DNA from: Croceicoccus marinus
GTDB taxonomy: Bacteria; Pseudomonadota; Alphaproteobacteria; Sphingomonadales; Sphingomonadaceae
Direction of reading: 5' to 3'
DNA: 64,000 nt
Assembly: GCF_001661675.2 (NCBI RefSeq)
Contig: NZ_CP019602.1
Span: 1,513,501 to 1,577,500, forward strand
Notes under the pieces: model-generated
What the model was told of the DNA's origin: nothing
The model's input: the letters and a program-made list of their open reading frames with translations, nothing else
Database searches by the model: none
Position numbers and translations under genes: made by a program
Part shown: positions 43,865 to 52,468 of the stretch, piece after piece
Layout of the letters: every line of letters starts with the position of its first letter
Position numbering within the stretch: the first letter of the stretch is position 1

Positions 43865-45448
43865 TTAGAAGGAAAGCGCCTTCACGACCTTCACACCCGG
43901 GGTGTCGCAGATCTGCTTCATCACGTCCTGATTGATCGGCTGGTCGACCGACAGCAGCAGTACCGCTTCCCCGCCCGCTTCGCGGCGGCCAAGGTGGAAG
44001 GTGCCGATATTGATGCCGTTCTTGCCAAGCAGCGAACCGATGCTGCCGATGAAACCGGGCGCATCCTCGTTCACTACATACAGCATGTCGCCGGTCAGGT
44101 CCGCCTCGATCCCGATGCCGAAGATATCGACGAGGCGCGGCTGGGTCTTGCCGAACAGGGTGCCGGCGACGCTGCGTTCGCCCTGCTCGGTATCGACCTT
44201 CACGCGGACCAGCGTCTGGTAGTCGCCTTCGCGCTCGCGCCGGATCTCGCGCACGTCGAGGCCGCGCTCCTTGGCGAGGAACGGCGCATTGACCATGTTC
44301 ACGCTTTGCGAATAGCGCTTCATCAGCCCCGCCAGCACCGCGCCGGTGATCGGCTTGATGTTGAGCTGCGCCGCCGCACCCTCGACCTCGATCCCGATGC
44401 GGGTCAGATTGCCATGCGCCAGCTGCCCGACCAGCGAGCCGAGCTTTTCGGCCAGCGCCATATAGGGCTTGAGCTTGGGTGCTTCCTCAGCCGACAGCGA
44501 CGGCATGTTGAGCGCATTGGTGACGCCGCCATTGACGAGATAATCGGCCATCTGCTCGGCCACCTGCAGCGCGACATTGACCTGCGCCTCGGTCGTCGAT
44601 GCGCCCAGATGCGGGGTGCAGATGAAGCCCGGCGTGCCGAACAGCGGGCTGTCCTTGGCCGGTTCCTTGGCAAACACGTCCAGCGCCGCGCCCGCGACAT
44701 GCCCGCTGTCGAGCAGGTCCTTCAGCGCCGCCTCGTCGATCAGCCCGCCGCGCGCGCAATTGACGATGCGCACGCCCTTCTTGGTGCGCTCCAGCCGCTC
44801 GCGGCTCAGGATATTGCGCGTCTCATCGGTCAGCGGGGTGTGGAGCGTGATGAAATCGGCCCGCTCGATCAGCGCTTCCAGATCGACCTTTTCCACGCCC
44901 ATCTCGATCGCGCGCTCCTCGGTCAGGAACGGATCGTAGGCGACGACCTTCATGCGCAGGCCCAGCGCGCGGCTGGCGACGATCGCGCCGATATTGCCCG
45001 CGCCGATCAGGCCCAGCGTCTTGCCGGTAACCTCGACGCCCATGAAGTCGTTCTTGGGCCATTCGCCGGCCTGGGTGCGCGCATTCGCGGCCGGAATCTG
45101 CCGCGCGAGCGCCATGATAAGGGCAATCGCATGCTCCGCAGTGGTGATCGAGTTGCCGAACGGGGTGTTCATAACCACCACGCCCTTGGACGAGGCGGCG
45201 GGGATATCGACATTGTCAACGCCGATCCCGGCGCGGCCGATGACCTTCAGATTGGTCGCGGCCTCGAGAATTTCGGCGGTGACTCTGGTCGAGGAGCGGA
45301 TCGCGAGACCGTCGTAATCGCCGATGCGGGCGATCAGCTGCTCGGGCGTTTCGCCGGTGATGACATCGACATCGCAGCCGCGCGCCTCGAAGATGCGGGC
45401 GGCATTGGGGTCCATCTTGTCGGAAATAAGGACTTTCGGCTTGGTCAT
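43865..45448 (-). CDS. serA: D-3-phosphoglycerate dehydrogenase
   Basis: 527 residues from the ATG at 45448 (GAAAGG upstream); the longer frame is not homologous. It is the long form: a substrate/NAD-binding core with LGLIGAGNIGAIVASRA (about 143-159), the catalytic Arg/Glu/His region (NCARGGLIDEAAL, HLGASTTEAQ), an intervening domain (about 320-450) and a C-terminal ACT domain (about 455-527: LYVVNEDAPGFIGSIGSLLGKNGINIGTFHLGRREAGGEAVLLLSVD) that usually senses serine. First step of serine synthesis; cotranscribed with serC 70 bases upstream. Confidence 0.96.
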   Translation of the reverse strand: MTKPKVLISDKMDPNAARIFEARGCDVDVITGETPEQLIARIGDYDGLAIRSSTRVTAEILEAATNLKVIGRAGIGVDNVDIPAASSKGVVVMNTPFGNSITTAEHAIALIMALARQIPAANARTQAGEWPKNDFMGVEVTGKTLGLIGAGNIGAIVASRALGLRMKVVAYDPFLTEERAIEMGVEKVDLEALIERADFITLHTPLTDETRNILSRERLERTKKGVRIVNCARGGLIDEAALKDLLDSGHVAGAALDVFAKEPAKDSPLFGTPGFICTPHLGASTTEAQVNVALQVAEQMADYLVNGGVTNALNMPSLSAEEAPKLKPYMALAEKLGSLVGQLAHGNLTRIGIEVEGAAAQLNIKPITGAVLAGLMKRYSQSVNMVNAPFLAKERGLDVREIRREREGDYQTLVRVKVDTEQGERSVAGTLFGKTQPRLVDIFGIGIEADLTGDMLYVVNEDAPGFIGSIGSLLGKNGINIGTFHLGRREAGGEAVLLLSVDQPINQDVMKQICDTPGVKVVKALSF

Positions 45449-45481
45449 GGTAAGCCTTTCGTATCTTTGAAATTCAGGGGG

Positions 45482-45511
45482 TTGCGGGCGGAAGCTGAGC
45501 TCCGCCCGCAA
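45482..45511 (-). other. Hairpin between serC and serA
   Basis: A perfect 11-bp stem (TTGCGGGCGGA/TCCGCCCGCAA) with an 8-base loop fills much of the 70-base gap. No T-run follows on the minus strand, so it is more likely an mRNA-processing or stability element than a terminator. Confidence 0.5.
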
Positions 45512-45518
45512 GTAGGGA

Positions 45519-46640
45519 TCAGGCGGTCAGCAGACCGTAGGCCCAGTCGAGCCACGGGCCGAGCGCCTCGATATCCGCGGTATCCACCGTCGAACCGCAC
45601 CAGATCCTGAGGCCCGGAGGCGCATCGCGATAGCCCGCGATGTCATAGGCCGCGTCCTGATCCTCGAGCAGCTTGGCGAACTGCTTGATGAAACCGGCAT
45701 CGGCGTTCTTGACCGTCAGGCAGACGCTGGTGTTCGACCGGATCGCCGGCTTCTCGACCAGGTGGCCCAGCCAGTGCCGAGCCTCGACAATGGCGTTCAG
45801 CGCCGCCGCATTGGCGTCGGCCCGCGCCTTCATCGCGGACGCGCCGCCGATCTTCTTTGCCCATTCCAGCGACACGATCGCGTCCTCGACCGCCAGCATC
45901 GACGGGGTATTGATCGTCTCGCCCTTGAAGATACCCTCGATCAGCTTGCCGCCCTTGGTCAGGCGGAACACCTTGGGCAGCGGCCAGGTCGGCGTGTAGC
46001 TTTCCAGCCGTTCGACCGCGCGGGGGCCCAGGATCAGCACGCCGTGGCCGCCCTCGCCGCCCAGCGCCTTCTGCCACGAGAAGGTGGCCACATCGATCTT
46101 GTCCCAGGGAATGGTCTGCGCGAAAACCGCGCTGGTCGCGTCAGCGAAGGACAGCCCCTCGCGGTCGTCCGCGATCCAGTCGCCGTTCGGCACACGCACG
46201 CCGCTGGTGGTGCCGTTCCAGGTGAACAGGACGTCGTTCGACCAGTCGACCTGCGAGAGATTGGGGATGTCGCCGTAATCGGCCTTCATCACGGTCGGGT
46301 CGAGCTTCAGCTGCTTGACCGCGTCGGTCACCCAGCCTTCGCCAAAGCTTTCCCAAGCCAGCGTGGTGACGGGGCGCGCGCCCAGCATCGTCCACATCGC
46401 CATTTCATAGGCGCCGGTGTCCGAACCGGGCACGATGCCGATCCGGTGCGTGTCGGGCAGCTCGAGCAGTTCGCGCATGAGATCGATGCAATAGGCGAGA
46501 CGCGCCTTGCCGATCCCGGAGCGATGCGAGCGCCCAAGCGATGCGGGATCGAGTTTTTCGGGAGTCCAGACCGGCGGCTTGGCACAGGGACCGGAGGAGA
46601 AATAGGGACGCTCCGGCAGCGTCGGTTTTGTATCAGTCAT
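45519..46640 (-). CDS. serC: Phosphoserine aminotransferase
   Basis: 373 residues of the alphaproteobacterial SerC type: PERPYFSSGPCAKPPVWTPEKL at the N-terminus, GIVPGSDTGAYEMAMWTMLGARPV, and the PLP lysine Lys191 in FSWQKALGGEGGHGV. It transaminates 3-phosphohydroxypyruvate with glutamate. It heads a serC-serA operon and is preceded by a short structured leader resembling the serC RNA motif. Confidence 0.96.
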   Translation of the reverse strand: MTDTKPTLPERPYFSSGPCAKPPVWTPEKLDPASLGRSHRSGIGKARLAYCIDLMRELLELPDTHRIGIVPGSDTGAYEMAMWTMLGARPVTTLAWESFGEGWVTDAVKQLKLDPTVMKADYGDIPNLSQVDWSNDVLFTWNGTTSGVRVPNGDWIADDREGLSFADATSAVFAQTIPWDKIDVATFSWQKALGGEGGHGVLILGPRAVERLESYTPTWPLPKVFRLTKGGKLIEGIFKGETINTPSMLAVEDAIVSLEWAKKIGGASAMKARADANAAALNAIVEARHWLGHLVEKPAIRSNTSVCLTVKNADAGFIKQFAKLLEDQDAAYDIAGYRDAPPGLRIWCGSTVDTADIEALGPWLDWAYGLLTA

Positions 46641-46646
46641 TTAAGA

Positions 46647-46690
46647 CTCTCCTTGCAGAGAGCTCGCGCGGCGTTGGGACCGCGTGGCCC
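46647..46690 (-). ncRNA. serC-type leader RNA motif
   Basis: Within the 50 bases before serC the transcript can form GGGCC-ACGC-GG-U-CCC (46676-46690) and CUCUC-UGCAAG-GAGAG (46647-46662). The second hairpin contains the serC ribosome site (AGGAGAG). This matches, from memory, the alphaproteobacterial serC motif described upstream of serC genes. A cis-acting translational control of serine synthesis is likely; the ligand or factor is unknown. Confidence 0.6.
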
Positions 46691-46697
46691 GTCGGCC

Positions 46698-46725
46698 GAC
46701 CTAGAGATGTTCGCCGCCGTGTCAA
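46698..46725 (-). promoter_or_regulatory. Promoter of serC-serA
   Basis: On the minus strand a perfect TTGACA (46720-46725), 16 bases, then TAGGTC (46698-46703). Transcription would begin near 46690, right at the first hairpin of the leader. Confidence 0.6.
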
Positions 46726-46802
46726 GCGAATGCGGCGCCGGTGCGCCGGCCGGTGGTTCAGGCAGGGTGAAGCCCCGCGCCGTGAAAACGTTGGAAAAGC
46801 GA

Positions 46803-46822
46803 GGGCGGCCGCTTGGCCGCCC
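46803..46822. other. Hairpin upstream of the extensin-like gene
   Basis: GGGCGGCC and GGCCGCCC form a perfect 8-bp stem with a 4-base loop in the divergent serC/extensin-like intergenic region, about 30 bases before the latter's ATG. On the minus strand it is followed by CTCGCTTTT, but no minus-strand gene ends here. Confidence 0.4.
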
Positions 46823-46850
46823 GTTCGCAACAGGCTTAAGGATCGCAGCC

Positions 46851-47573
46851 ATGGACACGCCCCGCCCAGCCCGCCCGACGATTTCCGGACGCGCCCTGCC
46901 GCCGCGACTCGGACGCTTGGGTGCATGGGCGGTGCTGGTCCTGCTGGCCGCCTGCGCGCCCGAGGCGACGCGCGAGATTCCCCGCACCGCGCCGCGACCT
47001 GCCGCCCGCCCGGACACCGCGCCCAGTCTGCCCACGGCGGATGAGCGGATATGCCGCAGCCGTCTTGCCGAGCTGGGTGCCGATTTCGTGCCGCTGCCCG
47101 ATCTGTCCGCCGGGTCGTGCAGTTCCAGCAATGCGGTCACTCTCTACCATCTGGCCAGCGACAATACGCGCGTGGTGGTGACCAATCTTCCCCGCATTTC
47201 CTGCACATTGTCGCAGGATCTTTCGAACTGGACGCGCTTTGGCGTCAGCCGCGCGGCACAGCAGATCCTGGGCAGCCCGGTGGTCAAGCTCGAGACCTTC
47301 GGAAGCTATAGCTGCCGCAACGTCGCCGGCTCCAGCCGCCTGTCCGCCCATTCCACCGCCAGCGCGGTCGACATATCCGGCTTCATCCTGGCCGACGGGC
47401 GCCGCATCACGATCAAGGGCGGCTGGCAAGGCAGCAGCGGCGAAAGACAATTCCTGCGCACCATCCACCAAAGCGCGTGCAAGCGGTTCGGCACGGTGCT
47501 CGGCCCCGATTACAACCGTGCGCATGAGGATCATCTGCATCTGGAACTGGGTGGCGGCGGCTTCTGCCGATGA
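46851..47573 (+). CDS. Extensin-like lipoprotein
   Basis: 240 residues from the ATG at 46851; the long open frame upstream is the antisense of serC. A basic N-terminus and LVLLAAC (Cys near residue 37) form a lipoprotein signal, followed by a Pro/Ala/Thr-rich linker. The C-terminal 180 residues are the bacterial extensin-like domain: ICRSRLAELGADFVPLPD, CTLSQDLSNWTRFGVSRAAQQ, RLSAHSTASAVDISGFILADGRRI and YNRAHEDHLHLEL. The conserved His/Asp residues resemble zinc peptidases of the peptidoglycan LAS group, so cell-wall action is suspected but not proven for the family. Confidence 0.85.
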   Translation: MDTPRPARPTISGRALPPRLGRLGAWAVLVLLAACAPEATREIPRTAPRPAARPDTAPSLPTADERICRSRLAELGADFVPLPDLSAGSCSSSNAVTLYHLASDNTRVVVTNLPRISCTLSQDLSNWTRFGVSRAAQQILGSPVVKLETFGSYSCRNVAGSSRLSAHSTASAVDISGFILADGRRITIKGGWQGSSGERQFLRTIHQSACKRFGTVLGPDYNRAHEDHLHLELGGGGFCR

Positions 47574-47697
47574 CGCTTGATCGGCAGCGGACCTTCCCTT
47601 AACCCGCCGCGTCGTTCGGGAAGGCATCGACATGCTTGACGGGCCCGATCCGGGTTCGCGAACCGGGTGCCGGATGTGCTGGATTGAAAGTTGATCG

Positions 47698-48270
47698 ATG
47701 GAAGCCTTCCTGACCTCCACCGCAGTCGTCGCGCTTGCCGAGATCGGCGACAAGACAATGCTGCTCGCCATCGTGCTGGCAGCCCGGTTTCGCCGGCCGT
47801 GGCCGGTGGTATGGGGCATATTGTTCGCGACCATCGCCAACCATTTCCTGGCCGCCTTGCTGGGTGCGACCGCTGCCGATTTCCTCGACGGCGTGTGGTT
47901 CCGCTATGCGGTGGCGGCGGGCTTCGTCGCGATGGGCCTGTGGACGCTGGTGCCCGACAGGCTGGACGAGGACGAGGAGCCGAAGAGCCGCGGCGGCGCC
48001 TTCATGACCACGCTGATCACCTTTTTCCTGGTGGAGATCGGCGACAAGACGCAGATCGCCACCATCGCGCTGGGCGCGCGCTTTGACGCCACGCTGGCGG
48101 TGACGGCAGGAACGACGCTGGGCATGATGATCGCCAATGTACCCGCGGTCTTCGCGGGCGACGCCCTGACCAAACGGATTTCGCTGAAGGCGATCCGCCT
48201 TGTTGCCGCAGCCCTGTTCGTCGTGATCGGCCTGGTGCTGGCGGCGCAGACGGCGGGCTGGCTGGGCTGA
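47698..48270 (+). CDS. GDT1/TMEM165 family (UPF0016) transporter, probably Mn2+ export
   Basis: 190 residues and six membrane helices in two repeats, each with the family's ExGDK(T/S) motif: ALAEIGDKTML near residue 14 and FLVEIGDKTQI near residue 111. Homologues move Mn2+ or Ca2+ out of the cytoplasm. The 124-base leader has the palindrome GGTTCGCGAACC (47653-47664) but nothing that I can recognise as a manganese (yybP-ykoY) riboswitch. Confidence 0.88.
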   Translation: MEAFLTSTAVVALAEIGDKTMLLAIVLAARFRRPWPVVWGILFATIANHFLAALLGATAADFLDGVWFRYAVAAGFVAMGLWTLVPDRLDEDEEPKSRGGAFMTTLITFFLVEIGDKTQIATIALGARFDATLAVTAGTTLGMMIANVPAVFAGDALTKRISLKAIRLVAAALFVVIGLVLAAQTAGWLG

Positions 48271-48291
48271 TCGCCGCCGGACGCCCGCCGT

Positions 48292-48828
48292 CTAGGTCAG
48301 CCGTTCCAGCAGGATGACGTCACCGCCTTCGTGCGTGCCCTGGCCGAATGGCCGGTAGCCCAGCCTTGCGGCGAGCGACAGGCTGGGCGCGTTTTCGGGA
48401 TCGATCATGCAGATCGTGCGCTGCGGCCCGAACCTTTCGAAGAACCAGCTGTGCGCGGCCTGCGCAGCCTCGTGCGCGATGCCGCGTCTGCGCGCCTTTT
48501 CCAGCATGACCCACGCAGCCTCCGCCGCTTCGTTCATCGCCTCGATCGAGCGGCCGAAGCGCGCGAGGCCAGTATCCCCCAGATAGGACCCGTCGCGGCG
48601 ATCGGTGACGATGAATATTCCATAGCCAAGCAGCGCCCACAGCCCGCAATTGCGCGTGAACTTGGCCCACGCCGTTCCGCGATCGATCGGCGGCGAACCC
48701 CGCACGATCGGCGGCATCGACCGTGCGGCTTCGTAGAATTCATCAAAATCGCCAAGCCGGGGCGGACGCAGCACCAGTCGCTCGGTGATGATAGCCAGTT
48801 CGCAGGGAAGTTGGGGCGGCAGGTTCAT
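48292..48828 (-). CDS. GNAT family acetyltransferase (RimJ-like)
   Basis: 178 residues. The N-terminus IITERLVLRPPRLGDFDEFYE is typical of the RimJ/RimL subgroup; the acetyl-CoA loop is recognisable as EKARRRGIAHEAAQAAHSWFF (about 108-129), followed by IDPENAPSLSLAARLGYRPFG. It transfers acetyl from acetyl-CoA to an amine, such as a protein N-terminus or small molecule; the substrate is not predictable. It lies between the GDT1-type transporter and the FixJ-like regulator. Confidence 0.85.
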   Translation of the reverse strand: MNLPPQLPCELAIITERLVLRPPRLGDFDEFYEAARSMPPIVRGSPPIDRGTAWAKFTRNCGLWALLGYGIFIVTDRRDGSYLGDTGLARFGRSIEAMNEAAEAAWVMLEKARRRGIAHEAAQAAHSWFFERFGPQRTICMIDPENAPSLSLAARLGYRPFGQGTHEGGDVILLERLT

Positions 48829-48863
48829 CGGGCATGAATAAACCTGCCGCCCACCAGGAGCAA

Positions 48864-49478
48864 TCAGTGACGCCAGTCGACCAGGCCAGCCTCAAGGCAC
48901 AGGCGCACCGCTTCGGCGGCGTGGCGCGCGCCCAGCTTTTCCATCATGTTGCCGCGGTGGATTTCCACCGTGCGCGGAGAGATCGCCAAATCCCGCGCGA
49001 TCACCTTGTTCGAACAGCCTTCGCTCAACCGGTCGAGCACTTCGCGTTCGCGGTTGGAGAGCATCTCGATCCGCATGCGGGCTTCCATCGCGCGGCGGCG
49101 ATGCCGCGCCTGCATCTCCGCCTCCCCCGCCACGCGGCGCAGGGCGGTGGAGAGTTCGTCCGCGTCCAGCGGCTGCGCAAGATAGTCGAATGCACCGGCG
49201 CGCATCGCGCCGACCACGCGGTTCATTTGGGGGTTCTGCGCCATCGCGATGACGGGCAGCCAGGTCCCCCGGCGCGAAATTTCGTCCATCAATCCGATCA
49301 CGCCGTTTTCTGGATCGTCATTCGCAATGACGATGCCCTGGCTGGGCAGGCGGGCCAGAAGCTCTTCGGCCCCCTCGTAAACTTCGGCATGATGGCCGAG
49401 ATCGAAGATCGTCCGTGCACAGACGGCACGGTTGCGGGGGTCGGCGTCGACGATGTGGATGATGATGCGCTGTTCCAT
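48864..49478 (-). CDS. FixJ/LuxR-type regulator with degenerate receiver domain
   Basis: 204 residues from the ATG at 49478 (MEQRIIIHIVDADPRN); an ATG four codons upstream is possible. The receiver-like domain (1 to about 120) keeps the fold but has lost key residues: the phosphoacceptor strand reads GIVIANDDP with Ala or Asn where FixJ has Asp, the switch Thr is Ala (VIAMAQN) and the KP Lys is Gln (YLAQPLDADE). The LuxR-type helix-turn-helix (about 140-200: LSNREREVLDRLSEGCSNKVIARDLAISPRTVEIHRGNMMEKLGARH) is intact. It is probably a phosphorylation-independent DNA-binding regulator. There is no histidine kinase next to it. Confidence 0.85.
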   Translation of the reverse strand: MEQRIIIHIVDADPRNRAVCARTIFDLGHHAEVYEGAEELLARLPSQGIVIANDDPENGVIGLMDEISRRGTWLPVIAMAQNPQMNRVVGAMRAGAFDYLAQPLDADELSTALRRVAGEAEMQARHRRRAMEARMRIEMLSNREREVLDRLSEGCSNKVIARDLAISPRTVEIHRGNMMEKLGARHAAEAVRLCLEAGLVDWRH

Positions 49479-49678
49479 GACCACGAGCATGTCGCTGGTC
49501 CGGCATAGCTGCCACTAGGGATGATTCCGTAATGGACCTATTGCAATTGTTTGACTTTCCTGTGCGCGGAACACCGTGAAAAGTCCCTCCGCAATGGATG
49601 TATTCGCCATGGGGTCAGCGTCGGTTTCGCGGGCGGATCGGCCTTTGTCGATGCAAGATCGACATCTAACGCGTCTGG

Positions 49679-50437
49679 TCAGCCGACCGACTCGTCCCGG
49701 TCGTTGAAGCTGTAATCGGGCAGCGAATGGAATGCCGTGCGCAGGGCATCGCTCCAGCTGGAGGAGATTTCCTGGAAATAGGGATCGCTGGCCATGATCC
49801 GCCTCTCATGCAGCGGGTCGAACCGGTCCCGCTCGAGCACCAGCACGTCGAGCGGCATGCCGACCGACAGGTTCGCCGCCAGGGTGGAATCCATCGACAC
49901 CATCAAAAGCTTGACCCCGTCCTCGAAGCTCATCGTCCGGTCATAGCCGCGGATGATGATGGGGCGGCCATATTTGGTCTCGCCGATCTGGAAGAAGGGC
50001 GTGTCGGCGCTCGCCTCGATGAAATTGCCTTCGGGATAGATAAGGAACAGGCGCGGCTCCATGCCCGCGATCTGCCCGGCGACGATCAGGCTGGCGGAAA
50101 AGCGCGGACCGCCCGCCTGCCCGTCGACGGACATCTGCCGCTCCTCGATCGTGGCGCGCAGCAATTCGCCGACCAGGTTCGCGACCTGGAACATGGTGGT
50201 GCATTTCAGGATAGAGGGCTCGCGGTCCTCGGGCGCCTTGTTGCGTTCTTCCAGCTTGCTGACGACGGCCTGCGTGGTGGCCAGATTGCCCGCGGTCATC
50301 ACCGCGATGATGCGGTCGGTGTCCGACCACTGGAACATCTTGCGAAAGACCGAGATGTTATCGACGCCCGAATTCGTGCGGGTATCGCTCATCATGACGA
50401 TCCCTTTTTCCAGCATCATGCCGACGCAATAGGTCAC
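49679..50437 (-). CDS. Anbu, bacterial proteasome-homologue peptidase
   Basis: 252 residues starting at GTG (50435-50437) behind GAGGGGC. The N-terminus MTYCVGMMLEKGIVMMSDTRTNSGVDNISVFRKMF is diagnostic for Anbu, an Ntn-hydrolase related to proteasome beta subunits, with Thr2 as the expected nucleophile after Met removal. Anbu forms large self-assembled rings or helices; its substrate is unsettled. It is the last gene after ATP-grasp, alpha-E and transglutaminase genes, the association known for the family, which has led to proposals of a peptide-tag synthesis and removal system. Confidence 0.92.
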   Translation of the reverse strand: MTYCVGMMLEKGIVMMSDTRTNSGVDNISVFRKMFQWSDTDRIIAVMTAGNLATTQAVVSKLEERNKAPEDREPSILKCTTMFQVANLVGELLRATIEERQMSVDGQAGGPRFSASLIVAGQIAGMEPRLFLIYPEGNFIEASADTPFFQIGETKYGRPIIIRGYDRTMSFEDGVKLLMVSMDSTLAANLSVGMPLDVLVLERDRFDPLHERRIMASDPYFQEISSSWSDALRTAFHSLPDYSFNDRDESVG

Positions 50438-50564
50438 TCTTGCCCCTCACCCATCCAATGATCGCCTGGCCCAAGCGAAAGTTCACACGCGCCGCGCGCA
50501 TCCCTTTGCACGCCGGCCATGTCACAATAGCCGCAAATATTGCGATTTACAGGGGCGCGCCCCG

Positions 50565-51500
50565 TTAATCCTGTGGGCCGGGCGGCGTATCCGGGCCCAA
50601 ATCGTCCTGCTGCGACTGCCTTTGCTGCGTCTGGCTCTGCGACATTCCGTTGCCGCCGATATTCTGGCTCTGCGTCTGGCCGTCCTGCGACTGACGCTGC
50701 TCCTGACGGCGGATCGACAGCTCTACGTCCAGCCCGGCATCGCTGCCGCCAAGGGAAATGCCCTTGACCGGCGCCGCCTCGGCATAATCCTGTCCGGTTG
50801 CGACGCGGATATAGCGTTCGTCGGGGCAGATCTGGTTCGAAACATCGAACCCGACCCAGCCGAGCCCGTCGACATGCGCTTCGGCCCAGGCATGGCCAGC
50901 ATCCTGCATTTCCTGGCCGTCCATCATCAGATAGCCCGATACATAGCGGGCCGGCACACCCAACAGCCGGGCGCAGCCGATGAAGATGTGGGCATGGTCC
51001 TGGCAGACGCCCTCGCCGGTACCCAGCGCTTCCTCGGCCCGCGTGGCGCTGTCGGTGCGGCCGGTCTGATATGCCACCGCATCCAGCACCGCCGCGGACA
51101 ATTCATGCAGCATCGGCAGCGTGTCGGCGCCGGGATCGAACTTGTCTGCCAGGGCCCGCATGCGCGCGCCCGGACGGGTCAGATCGGTATGGCCGGAAAA
51201 ATGCCAGCACGGCAGATGGCCCGCATGGCGTCCGATGATGCCGTGATTGTCGGCAGTCTCGATCGTGCCCTCGCACTCGATGACCACTTCCTTCACGCCC
51301 GGCTCGATCGCGATCAGCACCGTGGTGTTCATGTTGTGATCGTCGAACTGCAGCTGCTCGTACGCGCCCTCATAGCTCATCTTCCAGTCCAGAACGCGCT
51401 GTCCGCTGGTCGATTTCGGCGTCAGGTGCAGCCGCTGCAACGCGTGCACGACAGGATCGCCAAAGGAATAGCGGGTGCGGTGATGGACAGCGAGGCGCAT
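50565..51500 (-). CDS. Transglutaminase-like cysteine peptidase with Gln-rich tail
   Basis: 311 residues. A bacterial transglutaminase N-terminal beta domain (MRLAVHHRTRYSFGDPVVHALQRLHLTPK) precedes the catalytic core with the triad Cys166 (GEGVCQDHAHIF), His203 (DAGHAWAE) and Asp219 (GFDVSN). The last 50 residues (about 262-311) are low-complexity, mostly Gln, Ser, Asp and Gly, and unlikely to be folded. No signal peptide is seen. The family acts as a peptidase or amidase. It is one of the fixed partners of Anbu. Confidence 0.9.
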   Translation of the reverse strand: MRLAVHHRTRYSFGDPVVHALQRLHLTPKSTSGQRVLDWKMSYEGAYEQLQFDDHNMNTTVLIAIEPGVKEVVIECEGTIETADNHGIIGRHAGHLPCWHFSGHTDLTRPGARMRALADKFDPGADTLPMLHELSAAVLDAVAYQTGRTDSATRAEEALGTGEGVCQDHAHIFIGCARLLGVPARYVSGYLMMDGQEMQDAGHAWAEAHVDGLGWVGFDVSNQICPDERYIRVATGQDYAEAAPVKGISLGGSDAGLDVELSIRRQEQRQSQDGQTQSQNIGGNGMSQSQTQQRQSQQDDLGPDTPPGPQD

Positions 51501-51523
51501 GGGACGATTACGATCTCCTTCGA

Positions 51524-52468
51524 TCAGTCGGCAAATCTGTAGTCGGTTTCGACGGCATGGGCGATTTCTGAATTGTCGGCGATGAAATCCGACAGGAACT
51601 CATGCAGGCCCTGTTCGAAGATGGAGTCGATGTCCGTATCGTGCAAGCGCATGTCGAACTTGCGGATCAGTTCGTGCGCGTAAAGTTCCTCGCCATATTG
51701 CAGCGCCAGGCTGGCCAGATTGCTGCGGATCTTGGCATGACAGAACGCCAGCGAGCGCGGGAACCGTCCGTCCAGGATCAGAAAATCGGCGATCCCCTTG
51801 GCATCCATCTGCCCCGCGTTCAGCCAGCGATAGGCACGCTCCGCGCCCAGCGAACGCAGGATCGTCTCCCACTGAACATTGTCCAGGCTGGACCCGACAT
51901 AGGACAGTGAGGGCAGCAGCACGTAATATTTGACGTCGAGGATGCGCGCAGTGTTGTCCGCGCGTTCGACGAAGCTGCCGATCCGACCGAAATTATAGAT
52001 GTCGTTGCGCAGCATCGACCCGTCCATCGCGCCGCGCACCAGCGTCGCCTCACGCTTTACCGCGGCGATGGCGTCGCCCAGATTGGCCTGGGTGACTGGG
52101 CGCGAAAGCAGTTCGTTGACCTGCAGATAGCTTTCGTTGACCGCCAGCCACAGCTCTGCCGTGATGACGTTGCGCACCGCGCGCGCATTGGTCCGGACCT
52201 GCCCGATCAGCGAGCGGATCGAATTCGGGTTGTCCTTCTCGCGCAGCATGTAGTTCCACACCTGCAGGCCGGTGAAGGTGCCGTTCTTCTCCAGATAGGA
52301 TTCGGTCATCCCGGCGGTTTCCAGGACCGAGCTCCACTCCTGCTCCGCGGTGATGGAATCGCTGGTCAGCGCCATGCGGAACCCGGTGTCGAGAAGGCGC
52401 GCGCAGTTCTCCGCCCGCTCGAGATAGCGGAACATCCAGAAAACGCCATTTGCACTGCGACCGAGCAT
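51524..52468 (-). CDS. Alpha-E domain protein
   Basis: 314 residues, all helical, from the ATG at 52468, whose A is also the last base of the ATP-grasp stop (TAATG). The family pattern is clear: MLGRSANGVFWMFRYLERAENCARLLDTGFRM and GRIGSFVERADNTARILDVKYY, with two Arg-Ala-[ED]-Asn repeats. Alpha-E proteins have no assigned reaction but always accompany the circularly permuted ATP-grasp, and are proposed to form part of a peptide-ligase complex. Confidence 0.92.
   Translation of the reverse strand: MLGRSANGVFWMFRYLERAENCARLLDTGFRMALTSDSITAEQEWSSVLETAGMTESYLEKNGTFTGLQVWNYMLREKDNPNSIRSLIGQVRTNARAVRNVITAELWLAVNESYLQVNELLSRPVTQANLGDAIAAVKREATLVRGAMDGSMLRNDIYNFGRIGSFVERADNTARILDVKYYVLLPSLSYVGSSLDNVQWETILRSLGAERAYRWLNAGQMDAKGIADFLILDGRFPRSLAFCHAKIRSNLASLALQYGEELYAHELIRKFDMRLHDTDIDSIFEQGLHEFLSDFIADNSEIAHAVETDYRFAD

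Noticed and set aside
47574..47697. Manganese (yybP-ykoY) riboswitch before the GDT1-type transporter
   Set aside because: Apart from a short palindrome the leader shows none of the conserved loops of that riboswitch.
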